A DNA stretch of 64,000 nucleotides from Pirellulales bacterium (GCA_016776925.1 JADHSL010000006.1:34332-98331), one strand, 5' to 3'; shown: positions 37,457-47,742, counted from the stretch's first letter. Program-made: numbers and translations. The notes: generated by a model from the sequence alone, not told the origin.

Positions 37457-40135
37457 TTAGTCTTCCAGTGAACTTCGTATTTCCTGTTTTGCGTGAGCGA
37501 GCGCCTCGGGTAGCTTCGCCGCCAACTTACCGCCAGCTTGTGCCAGATCTGGGCGTCCACCACCGCGGCCTCCCACGAGAGAAGCAGGTTCTCGTATCCA
37601 TGTACCTGCTGAAACCCCCTTTGATTCAACTTCGCGACTAATTCCTGCAACAAGTGTAACTTTGCCGTTATCAGTACTCCCAAGAAGTACAGCGATAGGG
37701 CTCGCCTTCCGACGAAGTTGGTCGATGCACTGACGCATTGCTGCTGCATTACATCCCTTTGCGTCTGCTACGACTATTCGGACACCAGCTACCTCCTCCG
37801 CTGAATTCAGCAGTTCGTCGATGGAAATGTCAGCCTGATTCGTTTCTGCCTGTCGTTTGAGAGTCTTTAACTCTTTGGTTAGGGAGTTGAGTCGCGTTGG
37901 TAGGTCAGGCACGGGGACCTTAAGGGTATTTGCTGACTCTATAAGGGTGGCTTCCGCCTGCCGAAAGCGTTCGAGGGCACGGTGGCCAGTTATTGCAACG
38001 ACTCGTCGTGTGCCAGCTGAAACACTTTCTTCATGAATGATTTTTACAAGACCGATTTCGCCAGTATTGTCGACATGCGTTCCTCCGCAGAGTTCCCTAC
38101 TAATCCCGTCAATAGAAACCATTCGGACAACGTCAGGGTATTTTTCACCAAACAGCATCATTGCACCAGCGTGCCGAGCCTCTTCCAGCGGCAAGAGGTT
38201 TGCTGATACCGGTGCCGCTACCAGCGTGCTTTCATTCGCCATTGCTTCGATATCTCGAAGCAGTTCATGACCAACAGGTGCAGCATGACTGAAATCGAAT
38301 CGGAGTATGTCAGCGTCAACTTTTGAGCCTTGCTGCACGGCGTGTGAGCCGAGGAAATGCTGTAAAGCAGCATGGACAAGGTGGGTTGCTGTATGAGCCC
38401 GACGAATTGCCTTTCGTCGACCTTCGTCAACGTGAGCGTGGATCTCTTGTCCGAGTTCGACTGAACCTTCGCGCAGGACACCACAGTGAAGAAAAAAACC
38501 ACCTTCTCGTTGGGTGTTGATAACTTCGAATTTACCCTTCGGTCCTTCGATCCATCCAGTGTCTCCAACCTGTCCTCCTGATTCACCATAGAAACTGGTT
38601 TTGTCGAGAATGACAGTAACGAGTTGATCTGGCTTGTGTTCAATAGTTGGTGGTACAGCGTCTGCTTCAGTAATCGATTCGCAGAGCCGATCTTGTGCGA
38701 TAATGCCAACAATAGTGCCCGTTGTTGTGGCCGATTCGTAGCCTACGAATTCTGAGCCATGCATGGCCTTCTTTAGCGCATCTAGTGGCCCAGAAGTGAA
38801 TACTTCACCCCGAGTTCCAGCCCCTGATTTTTTTCCATGAGCTTCCATGGCTTCTCGGAATCCATCCCAGTCAAAAGCACAATTTCTTTCAGCGGCTAGC
38901 GTTTCGAGAAGTTCCGGAGGGAAACCATACGTGGTGTAGAGTTCGGCAGCATCCTCACCACCTACCAAACCGCCACCCGATGAACGGATTCCATCGAAGA
39001 GCGTATTAATTCGCGTGAGGCCACCACCGATGGTTGCTAGGAAAGACTCTTCTTCACGTTTTATAACGCTCGTGACATGCTCAACAGTTTCAGCCAACTC
39101 TGGATAGGAGTGCTTCATCTGTGTTACGACTGCTGGTGGAAGTGTATGGAGGAATGGGTCCCGCATGCCCATTTGCCAGCCATCAAGTACGGCCCTCCGC
39201 AAGAGACGTTTGATGACATACTTTTCTTCATTGTTGCCTGGTAGCACATTCTCGTGAATAGCAAAGGTGCAGGCCCGAACATGGTCAGTAATGCGGCGTA
39301 TTCGACGGCCGTTATCGTCGCTGGCTACATACTTTTGGTTGCAGGTCTCGGCAACAGTTTCAACGATGGGCAAAAGAATGTCGATATGAAAGTTACTGTC
39401 GACTCCCTGAAGCATCGCGCATGTGCGTTCCAACCCCATTCCTGTGTCGATGTTTCGGCTCGGAAGCGGTCTCAGGTTATCGGGTGGATCACCGATTCGG
39501 TTGTGTTGCGTGAATACCAGGTTCCAGATTTCGACTTCACTGCCGTTTGGCATTCGGTAGAACACTTCACTACAAGGCCCACAGACACCATCAGGTCCTC
39601 GGGAAGGAGCACCTGCCGGCCAGAAATTGTCATCTTCCCCCATTCGTGTAATACGAGTTGAGGGCACTCCAATTTCGTCAGACCAGATGCAGTATGCCTC
39701 GTTGTCGTCTTCATAGACTGTTATGGAAAGTAGTTCAGGGGCGATGTTCAACCAATCGCGACTCGTAAGAAATTCCCAGGCCCAAAGAATTGCCTCGCGC
39801 TTAAAGTAGTCGCCAAAGCTAAAGTTTCCCAGCATCTCAAAAAACGTATGATGCCGTGGTGTTCGCCCAACGTTTTCAATATCCCCTGTCCTCAGGCACT
39901 TTTGGCAGGATGTTGCTCGTGTGAAGTCCAGTTTACATTTCCCGAGGAAATGATCCTTGAACTGATTCATGCCAGCTGGTGTGAATAGCACGGAGGGGTC
40001 CCAGCGAGGAACAAGCACATCGCTTGGCCTACGGATGCAACCTTTTGATTCAAAAAAGGCGAGGTACGCTTCCCTGAGGTCGTCAGCCTTCATCAGTTTC
40101 TTCGCTCCGGAACGTGTCGGGTTTGTCGGGGACAT
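37457..40135 (-). CDS. alaS: Alanyl-tRNA synthetase
   Basis: 892 residues. The class II core begins DLREAYLAFFESKG, followed by TSCQKCLRTGDIENVG, the editing domain with HTATHLVHAAL and the zinc motif CGGTHVDNTGEIG, and a C-terminal DHHA1 domain ending GRGGGRPDLAQAGG. It charges tRNA-Ala and clears mischarged serine and glycine. The start could be ATG 40093, 14 codons in, where a GGAG-like site exists; the longer form is reported because no strong evidence excludes it. Confidence 0.97.
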   Translation of the reverse strand: MSPTNPTRSGAKKLMKADDLREAYLAFFESKGCIRRPSDVLVPRWDPSVLFTPAGMNQFKDHFLGKCKLDFTRATSCQKCLRTGDIENVGRTPRHHTFFEMLGNFSFGDYFKREAILWAWEFLTSRDWLNIAPELLSITVYEDDNEAYCIWSDEIGVPSTRITRMGEDDNFWPAGAPSRGPDGVCGPCSEVFYRMPNGSEVEIWNLVFTQHNRIGDPPDNLRPLPSRNIDTGMGLERTCAMLQGVDSNFHIDILLPIVETVAETCNQKYVASDDNGRRIRRITDHVRACTFAIHENVLPGNNEEKYVIKRLLRRAVLDGWQMGMRDPFLHTLPPAVVTQMKHSYPELAETVEHVTSVIKREEESFLATIGGGLTRINTLFDGIRSSGGGLVGGEDAAELYTTYGFPPELLETLAAERNCAFDWDGFREAMEAHGKKSGAGTRGEVFTSGPLDALKKAMHGSEFVGYESATTTGTIVGIIAQDRLCESITEADAVPPTIEHKPDQLVTVILDKTSFYGESGGQVGDTGWIEGPKGKFEVINTQREGGFFLHCGVLREGSVELGQEIHAHVDEGRRKAIRRAHTATHLVHAALQHFLGSHAVQQGSKVDADILRFDFSHAAPVGHELLRDIEAMANESTLVAAPVSANLLPLEEARHAGAMMLFGEKYPDVVRMVSIDGISRELCGGTHVDNTGEIGLVKIIHEESVSAGTRRVVAITGHRALERFRQAEATLIESANTLKVPVPDLPTRLNSLTKELKTLKRQAETNQADISIDELLNSAEEVAGVRIVVADAKGCNAAAMRQCIDQLRRKASPIAVLLGSTDNGKVTLVAGISREVESKGVSAGTWIREPASLVGGRGGGRPDLAQAGGKLAAKLPEALAHAKQEIRSSLED

Positions 40136-40239
40136 GTCGCACTATACATGGTCTCAGTGCGTGATACAGTCCATTTGTTTTTGCTCGTATGCTGGCTAGC
40201 ACCGTGAGCACCTCCTGTGGTCTGTTCAGCATTTTCTCG

Positions 40240-40274
40240 AAAAAACCCCTCAGGAGTCAGAGTCTCCTGAGGGG
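40240..40274 (-). terminator. Intrinsic terminator downstream of recA
   Basis: On the minus strand an 11-base perfect stem (CCCCTCAGGAG with CTCCTGAGGGG, 7-base loop) is followed by six T. It lies 66 bases past the recA stop and before alaS, so it separates the two genes. Confidence 0.93.
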
Positions 40275-40340
40275 TGTGTGGAAGTATGCTTCTCAAGGAA
40301 GATAGTTACAACATGGATGGAGTAGGAATGGTGTTTTAAG

Positions 40341-41525
40341 TCACGCCTTCTCCTCCTTTTCAGTTTCCACGAGAGGTTCTCGGCTTGTTACAATTTTCTG
40401 CCGAATTTCTTCGGCAACGTCTGGATTCTCTTTGAGATAGAGACGGGCTTTTTCACGCCCCTGCCCCAAGTGTGAGTCGTTGTAGCGGATCCACGTTCCT
40501 GATTTTTCAATCAACTTAGCAGCCAACCCGAGATCAATCAGATCACCTTCTGCACTGATTCCATCAGCATGCATCATGTCAAACTCCGCAATGCGGAAAG
40601 GTGGGGCAACCTTGTTTTTGACAATTTTCACACGGACGCGTTGCCCAACGACTTCTTCACCATCTTTGAGTGCTCCAATTCGACGGACGTCTATCCGGGC
40701 TGATGAATAGAACTTCAATGCTCGTCCACCCGGCGTTGTTTCTGGGCTGCCAAACATGACGCCAATTTTTTCACGTATCTGATTGATGAAGATCACACAG
40801 GTTTTACTTTTTGCTATAGCACCTGTAAGTTTCCGCATTGCTTGGCTCATGAGTCGAGCTTGAAGCCCCACGAAAGAATCACCGATTTCACCATCGAGTT
40901 CTTTTTGAGGTACGAGAGCAGCAACAGAATCAATGACGATGACATCAACCGCATTTGATTTAATAAGCAGTTCCGTGATATTCATTGCTTCTTCACCGCT
41001 GGTGGGCTGGCTGACAAGCAGTGTTTCGAGGGTTATGCCAAGTTTCTTTGCCCAACTTGGATCCAGTGCATGTTCGGCATCGATAAATGCAGCGACACCA
41101 CCATTGGCTTGAGCTGCCGCCACGGCGTGAAGAGCGAGTGTGGTTTTGCCACTCGACTCGGGACCAAAGACTTCAATAATTCGACCCCTTGGAAACCCAT
41201 TTCCACCGAGTGCTAAATCGACAGAAAGGCTTCCACTCGGGATGCCCGGAACAACTACCGTTGAATCGGCGCCAAGCGGCATGATGGAGCCTTGACCAAA
41301 CTCTTTTTCGATCTGTGCAACCGCTGTCTTGAGTACGGGGTTCTTATCGATGAATGCATCGGCTGAACTTGCCGCACCTTTCTTTTTCGATGAGCGGCTA
41401 CTTGCCTGCGATGCTACGGCCTTCTCTTTCGTTTGCTTCGTCTTGGCCATACGTGCTGACGCTCCTTCTTTTTGTGTTGACGATTCAGATGGTATCTTGG
41501 GTGATTGTTTTACCGCGCTAATCAT
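40341..41525 (-). CDS. recA: Recombinase RecA
   Basis: 394 residues. The start at 41525 is preceded by AAGGAA about 6 bases upstream, so the long basic, Ser-rich N-terminal tail of about 55 residues is probably real. The core has the Walker [10 protein letters not shown] (121-129), the conserved [21 protein letters not shown], and the L1/L2 region [21 protein letters not shown]. RecA promotes strand exchange and activates LexA-type repressor self-cleavage. In this window it is the natural partner of the ImuA-ImuB-DnaE2 cassette. It is expressed alone, with its own promoter candidate and terminator. Confidence 0.97.
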   Translation of the reverse strand: MISAVKQSPKIPSESSTQKEGASARMAKTKQTKEKAVASQASSRSSKKKGAASSADAFIDKNPVLKTAVAQIEKEFGQGSIMPLGADSTVVVPGIPSGSLSVDLALGGNGFPRGRIIEVFGPESSGKTTLALHAVAAAQANGGVAAFIDAEHALDPSWAKKLGITLETLLVSQPTSGEEAMNITELLIKSNAVDVIVIDSVAALVPQKELDGEIGDSFVGLQARLMSQAMRKLTGAIAKSKTCVIFINQIREKIGVMFGSPETTPGGRALKFYSSARIDVRRIGALKDGEEVVGQRVRVKIVKNKVAPPFRIAEFDMMHADGISAEGDLIDLGLAAKLIEKSGTWIRYNDSHLGQGREKARLYLKENPDVAEEIRQKIVTSREPLVETEKEEKA

Positions 41526-41834
41526 TATCGATTCCTTTCAACGATTCTTTCTGCGCGAATGCCACCATTACGACAGGCATTGAAACAAAAGTGTGACCAA
41601 TTCTCGGAAAAACGGCTACGCCACAGAGGTCAGTTTTGCATCTTTGCAATAAAATAGGTTTGCATTCGCGTGTCTCAACGAAGCGAAGGGCACGCACCGC
41701 ATCGCACAATCACCCCCAATGCACCGAAGGTGAACATGCGTATAGTATCGGCATTTTATTGGGTTAGCAAGTGGAAAAAACGAGCTTTTTACTTTGGAGT
41801 GGGCATGGTGCCTGTCGGACGGCCTATAGAATCG
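41526..41834. other. Upstream region of recA
   Basis: 309 bases without a gene, carrying the recA promoter candidate at 41742-41770 and the 3' side of the PfkB kinase gene. The transcript would have an untranslated leader of roughly 200 bases. No riboswitch was recognised in it. Confidence 0.5.
41742..41770 (-). promoter_or_regulatory. Probable recA promoter
   Basis: On the minus strand TTGCTA and TACTAT are separated by exactly 17 bases, a good sigma-70-type match. The -10 region and what follows (TACTATACGCATGTTCA) partly resembles the SOS-like box over the imuA promoter, 12 of 18 positions by hand alignment. Confidence 0.5.
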
Positions 41835-42737
41835 TCAAAAGCTAAGCATTTGTCGATATTCTTTGAACCGCTGGTCCACCATTGAGCGATCCAGCTTTTC
41901 AAGTCGGTCGAGGCTAAAGTCTTCAACAGTAAAACTGGCTGTAACCGTTCCGTAGGCAAGGGCTTCCTTCAGTGCCTGAGGGTCGAATCGACCAAGTGCA
42001 GCAAGGTGCCCCATCATCCCTCCTGCAAAACTGTCACCGGCACCAGTTGGATCGAGCACATTTTCGGTTGGGAAGGCAGGCATGACATACGTTTCATGCT
42101 CACTAAAGAACATGGCGCCGTGCTCCCCTTTCTTGATGACTACAAATTTTGGTCCCATTGCCCGAATGGCATGACCTGCTCGGACGAGGTTTTCGTCCTC
42201 TGCGAGTAGTTTTGCTTCGGCATCGTTGAGGACGAGTCCATCAATTTTTGTCAGCAGTTCACCCAGCTCATCTCTCTGTATGTTGATCCATAGATCCATG
42301 GTGTCTGCAACAATCAATTCAGCATTCTTAGCTTGCTCGAGAACGTTGAGCTGGACTGCAGGAGATGCATTTCCAAGAAAAAGAAATCGGCAGTCTTGAT
42401 GCGATGCTCCTAATTTTGGCTGGAATTCATCAAGTACATTCAGGTGTACTTCAATGGTTTCGCGGTCATTCATGTTCGGAAGGTATCGACCTCGCCATCG
42501 GAATGTCTTGCCGCCGGGAATTACCTGAAGTCCCGATGTGTCGATCCCCTTGTTTTCAAGCATGGATGTATGCTCTGCGGGCCAGTCTTCACCCACCGCT
42601 CCGATCATGCGAACCGGGGAGAAAAAACTTGCTGCATACGAAAAGAATACAGCAGACCCCCCGAGGACATCGTCTCGCCTGTCTGTTGGGGTTTCGACGC
42701 AATCAAAAGCTACACTTCCAACGACAAGCAGCGGCAT
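41835..42737 (-). CDS. PfkB-family carbohydrate kinase
   Basis: 300 residues of the ribokinase fold. The N-terminus contains GGSAVFFSYAASFF, the family's first substrate motif, and the C-terminal signature DPTGAGDSFAGGMMG holds the catalytic Asp and anion hole. GAAGGAGAT lies directly before the start. Substrate is uncertain: ribokinase, adenosine kinase and sugar kinase forms are hard to separate. It is not linked to the fucose genes, although a kinase is missing there. Confidence 0.85.
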   Translation of the reverse strand: MPLLVVGSVAFDCVETPTDRRDDVLGGSAVFFSYAASFFSPVRMIGAVGEDWPAEHTSMLENKGIDTSGLQVIPGGKTFRWRGRYLPNMNDRETIEVHLNVLDEFQPKLGASHQDCRFLFLGNASPAVQLNVLEQAKNAELIVADTMDLWINIQRDELGELLTKIDGLVLNDAEAKLLAEDENLVRAGHAIRAMGPKFVVIKKGEHGAMFFSEHETYVMPAFPTENVLDPTGAGDSFAGGMMGHLAALGRFDPQALKEALAYGTVTASFTVEDFSLDRLEKLDRSMVDQRFKEYRQMLSF

Positions 42738-42855
42738 TCATATCTCCTTCGTAAACGAAATAACTTGAGGAATAGGCTTGGTTTCCTTCATGAAACCGAA
42801 TGATCTGTCACGAACTGTACCCGTCTCCTGCACTGCGCGCCTACCGAGGCACTTT

Positions 42856-44415
42856 TTATTGACAGAATTCAAGAGCATTGCGGAGTCGATCCAGGGATTT
42901 TTCACGACCTAAAATAACGAGGCAGTCGTAGAGCCCAGGCCCGACGGTTGTGCCTGTTATCGCCACACGCACTGGGTGAATAAGATCGCCTACCTTCTTT
43001 CCTGCAGTTTCAACGACAGACTTGAGGGCAGGCTCGAGCGTTTCGGGATGAAACGGCTCAACTGTCTCAGCTGCCTCAATAAATTGTTTGAGTAGATCCG
43101 CAGTTCCAGGCTTTGCTAATCGTTTGGTTACAGCTACGGGATCTAACGTCAATTCTTCAACAAGGAAAAACGTGGCATACGTCAGGATGTCTCCGGCAAC
43201 CTTGAGACGGTCTCCAGATGCTTCAATAATCTGAGCCACGAGAGCCTTTATTTCATCAGTTATTGGCTCGACGACGAGGTCGGCCTTCAGAAGAAATGGC
43301 ATCATAAGGTCGAGTTTCTCGGCCGTTGAAAGTTGCTGCATATAGTGGTCTTGGACCGTCCACAATTTTTTTGGGTCAAAACTTGCGGGTGAACTATTCA
43401 CACGTTCGAGTGAAAAGTTTTCAACAAGTTGATTGCGAGTGAAAAACTCGGTGTGATCATCAAGAGACCAACCGAGGAGCGTGAGGTAGTTGTCAATGGC
43501 CCATGGAAGGTAGCCGACGTCGCGATAGAAATCGACAATCACCGGATTGAACGTATCGGACTCTGGTTCAAGACCAATTTGGTTCGCGATCTTCATGCCG
43601 TGCTCACTCACCTGAGCAAAGTCACGGTTTTTGAGATATTTTGCAAGTTTACGCTTGCTGAGCTTGGTGCGACTTCCGGGTTCTGCAACAAGTGGCAGGT
43701 GTGCAAAAGTCGGCATGGTGTAGCCGAGGCTTTGGTAGATAAAAGCTTGTCGAGGTGTATTTGAGAGGTGTTCTTCCGCTCGAATAACATGACTGATCTC
43801 CATTTCGTGATCATCCACAACAGTTGCGAGGTGATAAAGACATGAACCATCAGCTCGTTGTATGACATGGTCTTGTTCCCGTTCCCAGGCAAAGGTGACC
43901 TGTCCACGTACTTTGTCATCGATGACCAGCTGCCCTTCCCGTGGCATTTTTAGTCGGACGACTGCTCGACGTCCTTCTGCTTCAAACGCGGCAGCCGTTT
44001 TTTTATCAAAGGCAGCAAATCTTCGGCTGTAGAGAAAAGGACGGCCGGCAGCTTGCGCCTCCTTGCGTTCAGCATCGAGCTCTTGAGGGGTGGCAAAGTC
44101 TCGGTAGGCGAAGCCAGTGTCAAGAAGCTGTTTGGCTGCAGTTGCGTATCGGTCGGCACGTTGAGATTGAAAATACGGTCCACGATCGCCACCAACACCC
44201 GGGCCCTCATCCCAAGTAATTCCAAGCCACTCAAGACCTTTGAGAATTGGTTCCAAAGCGGTTTCCAGATTACGGATTTCATCGGTGTCATCAATCCGCA
44301 AAATAAATTTGCCACCGTGGCGTTGAGCAAACAGCCAATTGAATAATGCGGTACGGACACCGCCGATGTGAAGAAAGCCAGTAGGGCTTGGCGCAAAACG
44401 AGTTCGTACTGTCAC
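42856..44415 (-). CDS. gltX: Glutamyl-tRNA synthetase
   Basis: 519 residues from GTG 44415, which has GGAGG 6 bases upstream. The class I motifs are APSPTGFLHIGGVRTALFN (HIGH) and KLSKRKL (KMSKS). It includes the usual EEHLSNTPRQ segment and a C-terminal anticodon-binding helical domain. Whether it charges only tRNA-Glu or also tRNA-Gln depends on GatCAB, not visible here. Confidence 0.96.
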   Translation of the reverse strand: MTVRTRFAPSPTGFLHIGGVRTALFNWLFAQRHGGKFILRIDDTDEIRNLETALEPILKGLEWLGITWDEGPGVGGDRGPYFQSQRADRYATAAKQLLDTGFAYRDFATPQELDAERKEAQAAGRPFLYSRRFAAFDKKTAAAFEAEGRRAVVRLKMPREGQLVIDDKVRGQVTFAWEREQDHVIQRADGSCLYHLATVVDDHEMEISHVIRAEEHLSNTPRQAFIYQSLGYTMPTFAHLPLVAEPGSRTKLSKRKLAKYLKNRDFAQVSEHGMKIANQIGLEPESDTFNPVIVDFYRDVGYLPWAIDNYLTLLGWSLDDHTEFFTRNQLVENFSLERVNSSPASFDPKKLWTVQDHYMQQLSTAEKLDLMMPFLLKADLVVEPITDEIKALVAQIIEASGDRLKVAGDILTYATFFLVEELTLDPVAVTKRLAKPGTADLLKQFIEAAETVEPFHPETLEPALKSVVETAGKKVGDLIHPVRVAITGTTVGPGLYDCLVILGREKSLDRLRNALEFCQ

Positions 44416-44468
44416 AGGGTACCTCCGACGTCACTATCGGGGAACGAGGACGTTTCGTCAAAGGGCTG

Positions 44469-45575
44469 CTAAGCAGCCCGCCCGTTCCTTGCGAGTTTGC
44501 GGAGTCGACGACGTTCAGACTTTGATAGACGACGTTGCAGAGGAGGTTCATCGCCACCTGGATCGAAGTCATCGTCGATTGTACTCTCGTCGTGTACAGG
44601 GTTCTGGCTACTGGTTCCGTGATTTGGGACCTCTTTAAAGTCAATGGCTGTCGTCGCGATTGGCCGTGCGTCATCGGGAGAGGAGGACATGGTAGTAGAG
44701 GCGACAGGGCGTGTTTTCTTCTTGGGCACCGAAGTCTTTTTTTGCTTACAAAGGCCGTCAATCTCTCGGAGGCTACTGCGAACTGCCAAGAGCATTGCGA
44801 ACAAGATACAGCAACTGCCAGCGAGCCACGTTGCATTTGCGAGAAGAAGAAGACGCGGGTCACGTACAGAAAACCAGACACAGGCTGTTGAGGCACACCA
44901 AAAAAGAAGCCCTGGTGTCAGTGCCATCAAGGAGGCAAGCCGTTCACGAAGTTTGAAGAACGTCACAAAAACAGAAATGCAGATGCACAAAGAGCCAACC
45001 GAGACCCACCACCCGAGGCCTTGCGGTCCAAAAGGCGTATTGGTTGACTGAAGCAGAGCCGCTGCAACTGCTGGCCCGATCGGTAGTGTTGTGGCCAATG
45101 ACGTACTGGTCAAAACGATCGCCAGTGCTCCCCATAGTCGGAAACCGGGTTTTATGGTGTCGCAGCGATTGCGTTGGAGGGATCGAAGGATCAATGCTAC
45201 TCCGGTCGCAAGCAAAAGAAATGTCTGCGTGAGCCAGCCTGCCAGATTTGCTTGTCCCTGAAGCCCAAATCCTCCCTTCAGGATGTCAACACTTAGGCTG
45301 TATTCGCCGCCATCAGGCGCGAATTCATAGCTCGCAAATTCACGGCCCAAGCAAGGAACAAGTGCAAGTGAGAGTGCGCAGAGTTGGATTGCTGCGACGC
45401 CAAATAGAGATACTGCTCGGGTCGGCACAAAGGAAGCCAAGTGCCTGTAAAGGGGCGGCAGAGTCTCCGATATGCCGGAACCCGTATTCCCACTCCCCTG
45501 ATGCGGTGCTGTCTTATTGGCTAAAAGTGAGGTGCTCGGTCGCTGTGGCTGGCTGCGACCGAATAGTCGGGTCAC
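44469..45575 (-). CDS. Multi-pass membrane protein of unknown function
   Basis: 368 residues from GTG 45575, with AAGGAG 8 bases upstream. After a polar N-terminus of about 45 residues there are about six hydrophobic helices between 50 and 270. The last 100 residues are hydrophilic, with acidic stretches (STIDDDFDPGGDEPP) and a basic end (RRLSKSERRRLRKLARNGR). No family was recognised. It is 53 bases upstream of gltX on the same strand. The charged C-terminal tail would face the cytoplasm and could bind RNA or protein. Confidence 0.65.
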   Translation of the reverse strand: MTRLFGRSQPQRPSTSLLANKTAPHQGSGNTGSGISETLPPLYRHLASFVPTRAVSLFGVAAIQLCALSLALVPCLGREFASYEFAPDGGEYSLSVDILKGGFGLQGQANLAGWLTQTFLLLATGVALILRSLQRNRCDTIKPGFRLWGALAIVLTSTSLATTLPIGPAVAAALLQSTNTPFGPQGLGWWVSVGSLCICISVFVTFFKLRERLASLMALTPGLLFWCASTACVWFSVRDPRLLLLANATWLAGSCCILFAMLLAVRSSLREIDGLCKQKKTSVPKKKTRPVASTTMSSSPDDARPIATTAIDFKEVPNHGTSSQNPVHDESTIDDDFDPGGDEPPLQRRLSKSERRRLRKLARNGRAA

Positions 45576-45687
45576 GGACGGTCTCCTTACGTAAATAGAT
45601 TGTGATGCATCATGGTCTCTTTGATTCTCTGTCGGTTTTCCGGGATCGTTTACTGAGATTTCGTAGTTTCAACGCAGGTCTCTGCGT

Positions 45688-45709
45688 GATCAGGTTTTTC
45701 TACCTGATC
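45688..45709. repeat. Inverted repeat between the membrane-protein gene and sodA
   Basis: GATCAGGT and ACCTGATC pair perfectly around TTTTCT. It lies about 140 bases before the sodA start and 113 bases before the divergent gene. There is no terminal T run, so an operator is as likely as an RNA hairpin. Confidence 0.35.
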
Positions 45710-45848
45710 GTTAGAGTTTCAAAGTGGTGGTAGTTCCAGGAAGCGTTTGCCCGTTCTCCGCAACTCAGGTACCATCACACGTAGTACTCGTTCAGATTGA
45801 GACTGGTTTTTCCACCCATCCACTTGCTTTTCGCGGAGACGTACATTC

Positions 45849-46460
45849 ATGGCTTACACGCTTCCCCCACTCCCCTACTCCTTTGACGCACTGGAGCCTC
45901 ATATTGATGCTCGCACAATGGAAATTCACCATGACAAACATCATGCTGCGTATGTGGCAAACGTGAATAAAGCTCTTGAAGGGAGCCCATTAGCGGAACT
46001 GCCAATAGAAAAACTCATCAGCGACCTCGAACAGGTACCGGAAGCAATTCGTACTGCTGTACGCAATAATGGCGGTGGACATGCAAATCATTCACTTTTC
46101 TGGGAATCATTGGGAGGCGGTAAAGGTGGTGAACCGTCCGGAGAACTGGGTCAGGCAGTCTCATCGGTCTTTGGCAGTTTCGCAAATCTCCAAGAGTCGT
46201 TTACCAAAGCAGCAATGACACGTTTCGGTAGCGGGTGGGCCTGGTTGTCTGTTGATCCTCAAGGCAAACTCCTTGTAGAGAGCACGGCAAATCAGGACAG
46301 TCCGGTCATGCATGGCAATATTCCCCTTGTTGGAGTCGATGTGTGGGAGCATGCCTACTATCTTCTGTACCAGAATCGCCGAGCCGACTATGTGAAGGCG
46401 TTCTTTGACGTCGTGGATTGGGATGTGATCGGGAGTCGTTTTATGGCAGCAAAGTCGTAA
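45849..46460 (+). CDS. sodA: Superoxide dismutase, Fe/Mn family
   Basis: 203 residues. The start [20 protein letters not shown] is typical, with metal ligands in [22 protein letters not shown] and DVWEHAYYL. The features GSGWAWL and NQDSPVM match the manganese-type pattern more than the iron type, but metal use cannot be certain from sequence. GGAGACG precedes the ATG. A strong terminator follows. Confidence 0.95.
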   Translation: MAYTLPPLPYSFDALEPHIDARTMEIHHDKHHAAYVANVNKALEGSPLAELPIEKLISDLEQVPEAIRTAVRNNGGGHANHSLFWESLGGGKGGEPSGELGQAVSSVFGSFANLQESFTKAAMTRFGSGWAWLSVDPQGKLLVESTANQDSPVMHGNIPLVGVDVWEHAYYLLYQNRRADYVKAFFDVVDWDVIGSRFMAAKS

Positions 46461-46498
46461 GCCATTCCCTCCCAACCTTCCTGTCTTAAGCCACTTAC

Positions 46499-46539
46499 CT
46501 GCTGTATCACGTTGAGATCGTGATACAGCAGTTTTTTTT
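46499..46539 (+). terminator. Intrinsic terminator after sodA
   Basis: CTGCTGTATCACG and CGTGATACAGCAG form a perfect 13-base stem with a 7-base loop, followed by eight T. It starts 39 bases after the sodA stop. Confidence 0.97.
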
Positions 46540-46644
46540 AGCTTGTGCTAATTCAGATAAAGGATGACGTTGACAGCTAGCCGATAGAAACCGTATTCCC
46601 TGCCTAATCCGATTTTCTAGCCATGCTGTTTGGGAGAAACGTTC

Positions 46645-47742
46645 ATGCATCTGATCACCCGGATCAAAGCCTTCCGTTGGAGTGCCGTAGTCGGCACAGT
46701 TGAGTTGTTGTGTCTCATCGTGCTTCTTGCTTGCGGCAGTGGTTGCAAGAGTGGGACATCAATGGGTTCGTCGTGGGGATCACTCGGTATGGGCGGGCCT
46801 GATCCTGCAACGCTGGCTGAGGCACCGGCGTTTGAGGGAGACACAACAAAACCATCAGCAACCGCGCAGCCGTATCCGACAACATCGACACCCGATAGCT
46901 ACGCATTGCAGCCGAATGAACAGGGCCTTCCTGGGGACCAGGCTCTTCCTGCCATGGTTGCCGCAACGCCTACTCCTCCACAGTCTCCTGTAACGTATGG
47001 TTCAACGCCTCCAACTGCTCAGCCGACGACACCAGCCTCAATCGCGGTTGCATCCACATCACCGCAGCCGCAGGTAGGTCCGTATCAGGCGGTGCCAGCA
47101 GCAGTTCCAGCCGCAGCTGACGCACTAGCAAGTGCCCCTCAGGCGTCTGAAACGACAAGCCGGTTCAGCTCTGCTGCCACGAGCACATCACCTCCACCGA
47201 TGGCGAGTAGTGCAGCAAGTGGACGTTTTTCAATTTTGGGTGATCAGCGGGTAGCGGGTCTTCAGCCGTCGGCCAGTGTGGGTGGGAGTCGATTTAGTAG
47301 TCCGCCGGCAGTCAATTCTCCAGTGAGTCCTGCATTTTCCCAGACCGCTTCGGGCGCTCCTTCTACGGGAAGTCGATTCTCGGAGATGTCTGGCATTCCG
47401 GCTGGGCAACCAGCAGCGTCATTCCCCGAAGCCCGGCCGAATGCTCAGCAGAGTGTGTCCTCTACAACGTCTCCAGAAGAGTCACCATCGACTGTTCCGC
47501 AAGGCCATCCGTCTCTCAAGTCACCGATGCATTCTCCACCTGTGCCTCCAACCTCTCGGCGTCCTGATCCAGGGTATAGGCCAGGCGGTACTTCGAGTTA
47601 TCAGCCTGCAAGTCCGATCATTGTTCAGTCGCCAGACTCGAAGCACCATCTTGACGGTATCGACGGCCAACCGAATTCCATTCAGGATATTACACCCGCT
47701 TCGTTTGAGGCTCAGCTCGGCAGCCCTCAGATACCAAACTAG
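46645..47742 (+). CDS. Pro/Ser/Thr-rich lipoprotein with repeated RFS motifs
   Basis: 365 residues from ATG 46645, with GGGAG about 8 bases upstream. The N-terminus is a lipoprotein signal (LLCLIVLLAC, lipid Cys probably residue 30). The rest is low-complexity, rich in Pro, Ser, Ala, Thr and Gln and likely disordered. The motif [S/G]RFS occurs four times, at residues 173, 194, 216 and 244, at 21-28 residue spacing, each followed by a Pro/Ser linker. No family is known to me. It could be an envelope spacer or a carrier of binding motifs. Confidence 0.65.
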   Translation: MHLITRIKAFRWSAVVGTVELLCLIVLLACGSGCKSGTSMGSSWGSLGMGGPDPATLAEAPAFEGDTTKPSATAQPYPTTSTPDSYALQPNEQGLPGDQALPAMVAATPTPPQSPVTYGSTPPTAQPTTPASIAVASTSPQPQVGPYQAVPAAVPAAADALASAPQASETTSRFSSAATSTSPPPMASSAASGRFSILGDQRVAGLQPSASVGGSRFSSPPAVNSPVSPAFSQTASGAPSTGSRFSEMSGIPAGQPAASFPEARPNAQQSVSSTTSPEESPSTVPQGHPSLKSPMHSPPVPPTSRRPDPGYRPGGTSSYQPASPIIVQSPDSKHHLDGIDGQPNSIQDITPASFEAQLGSPQIPN

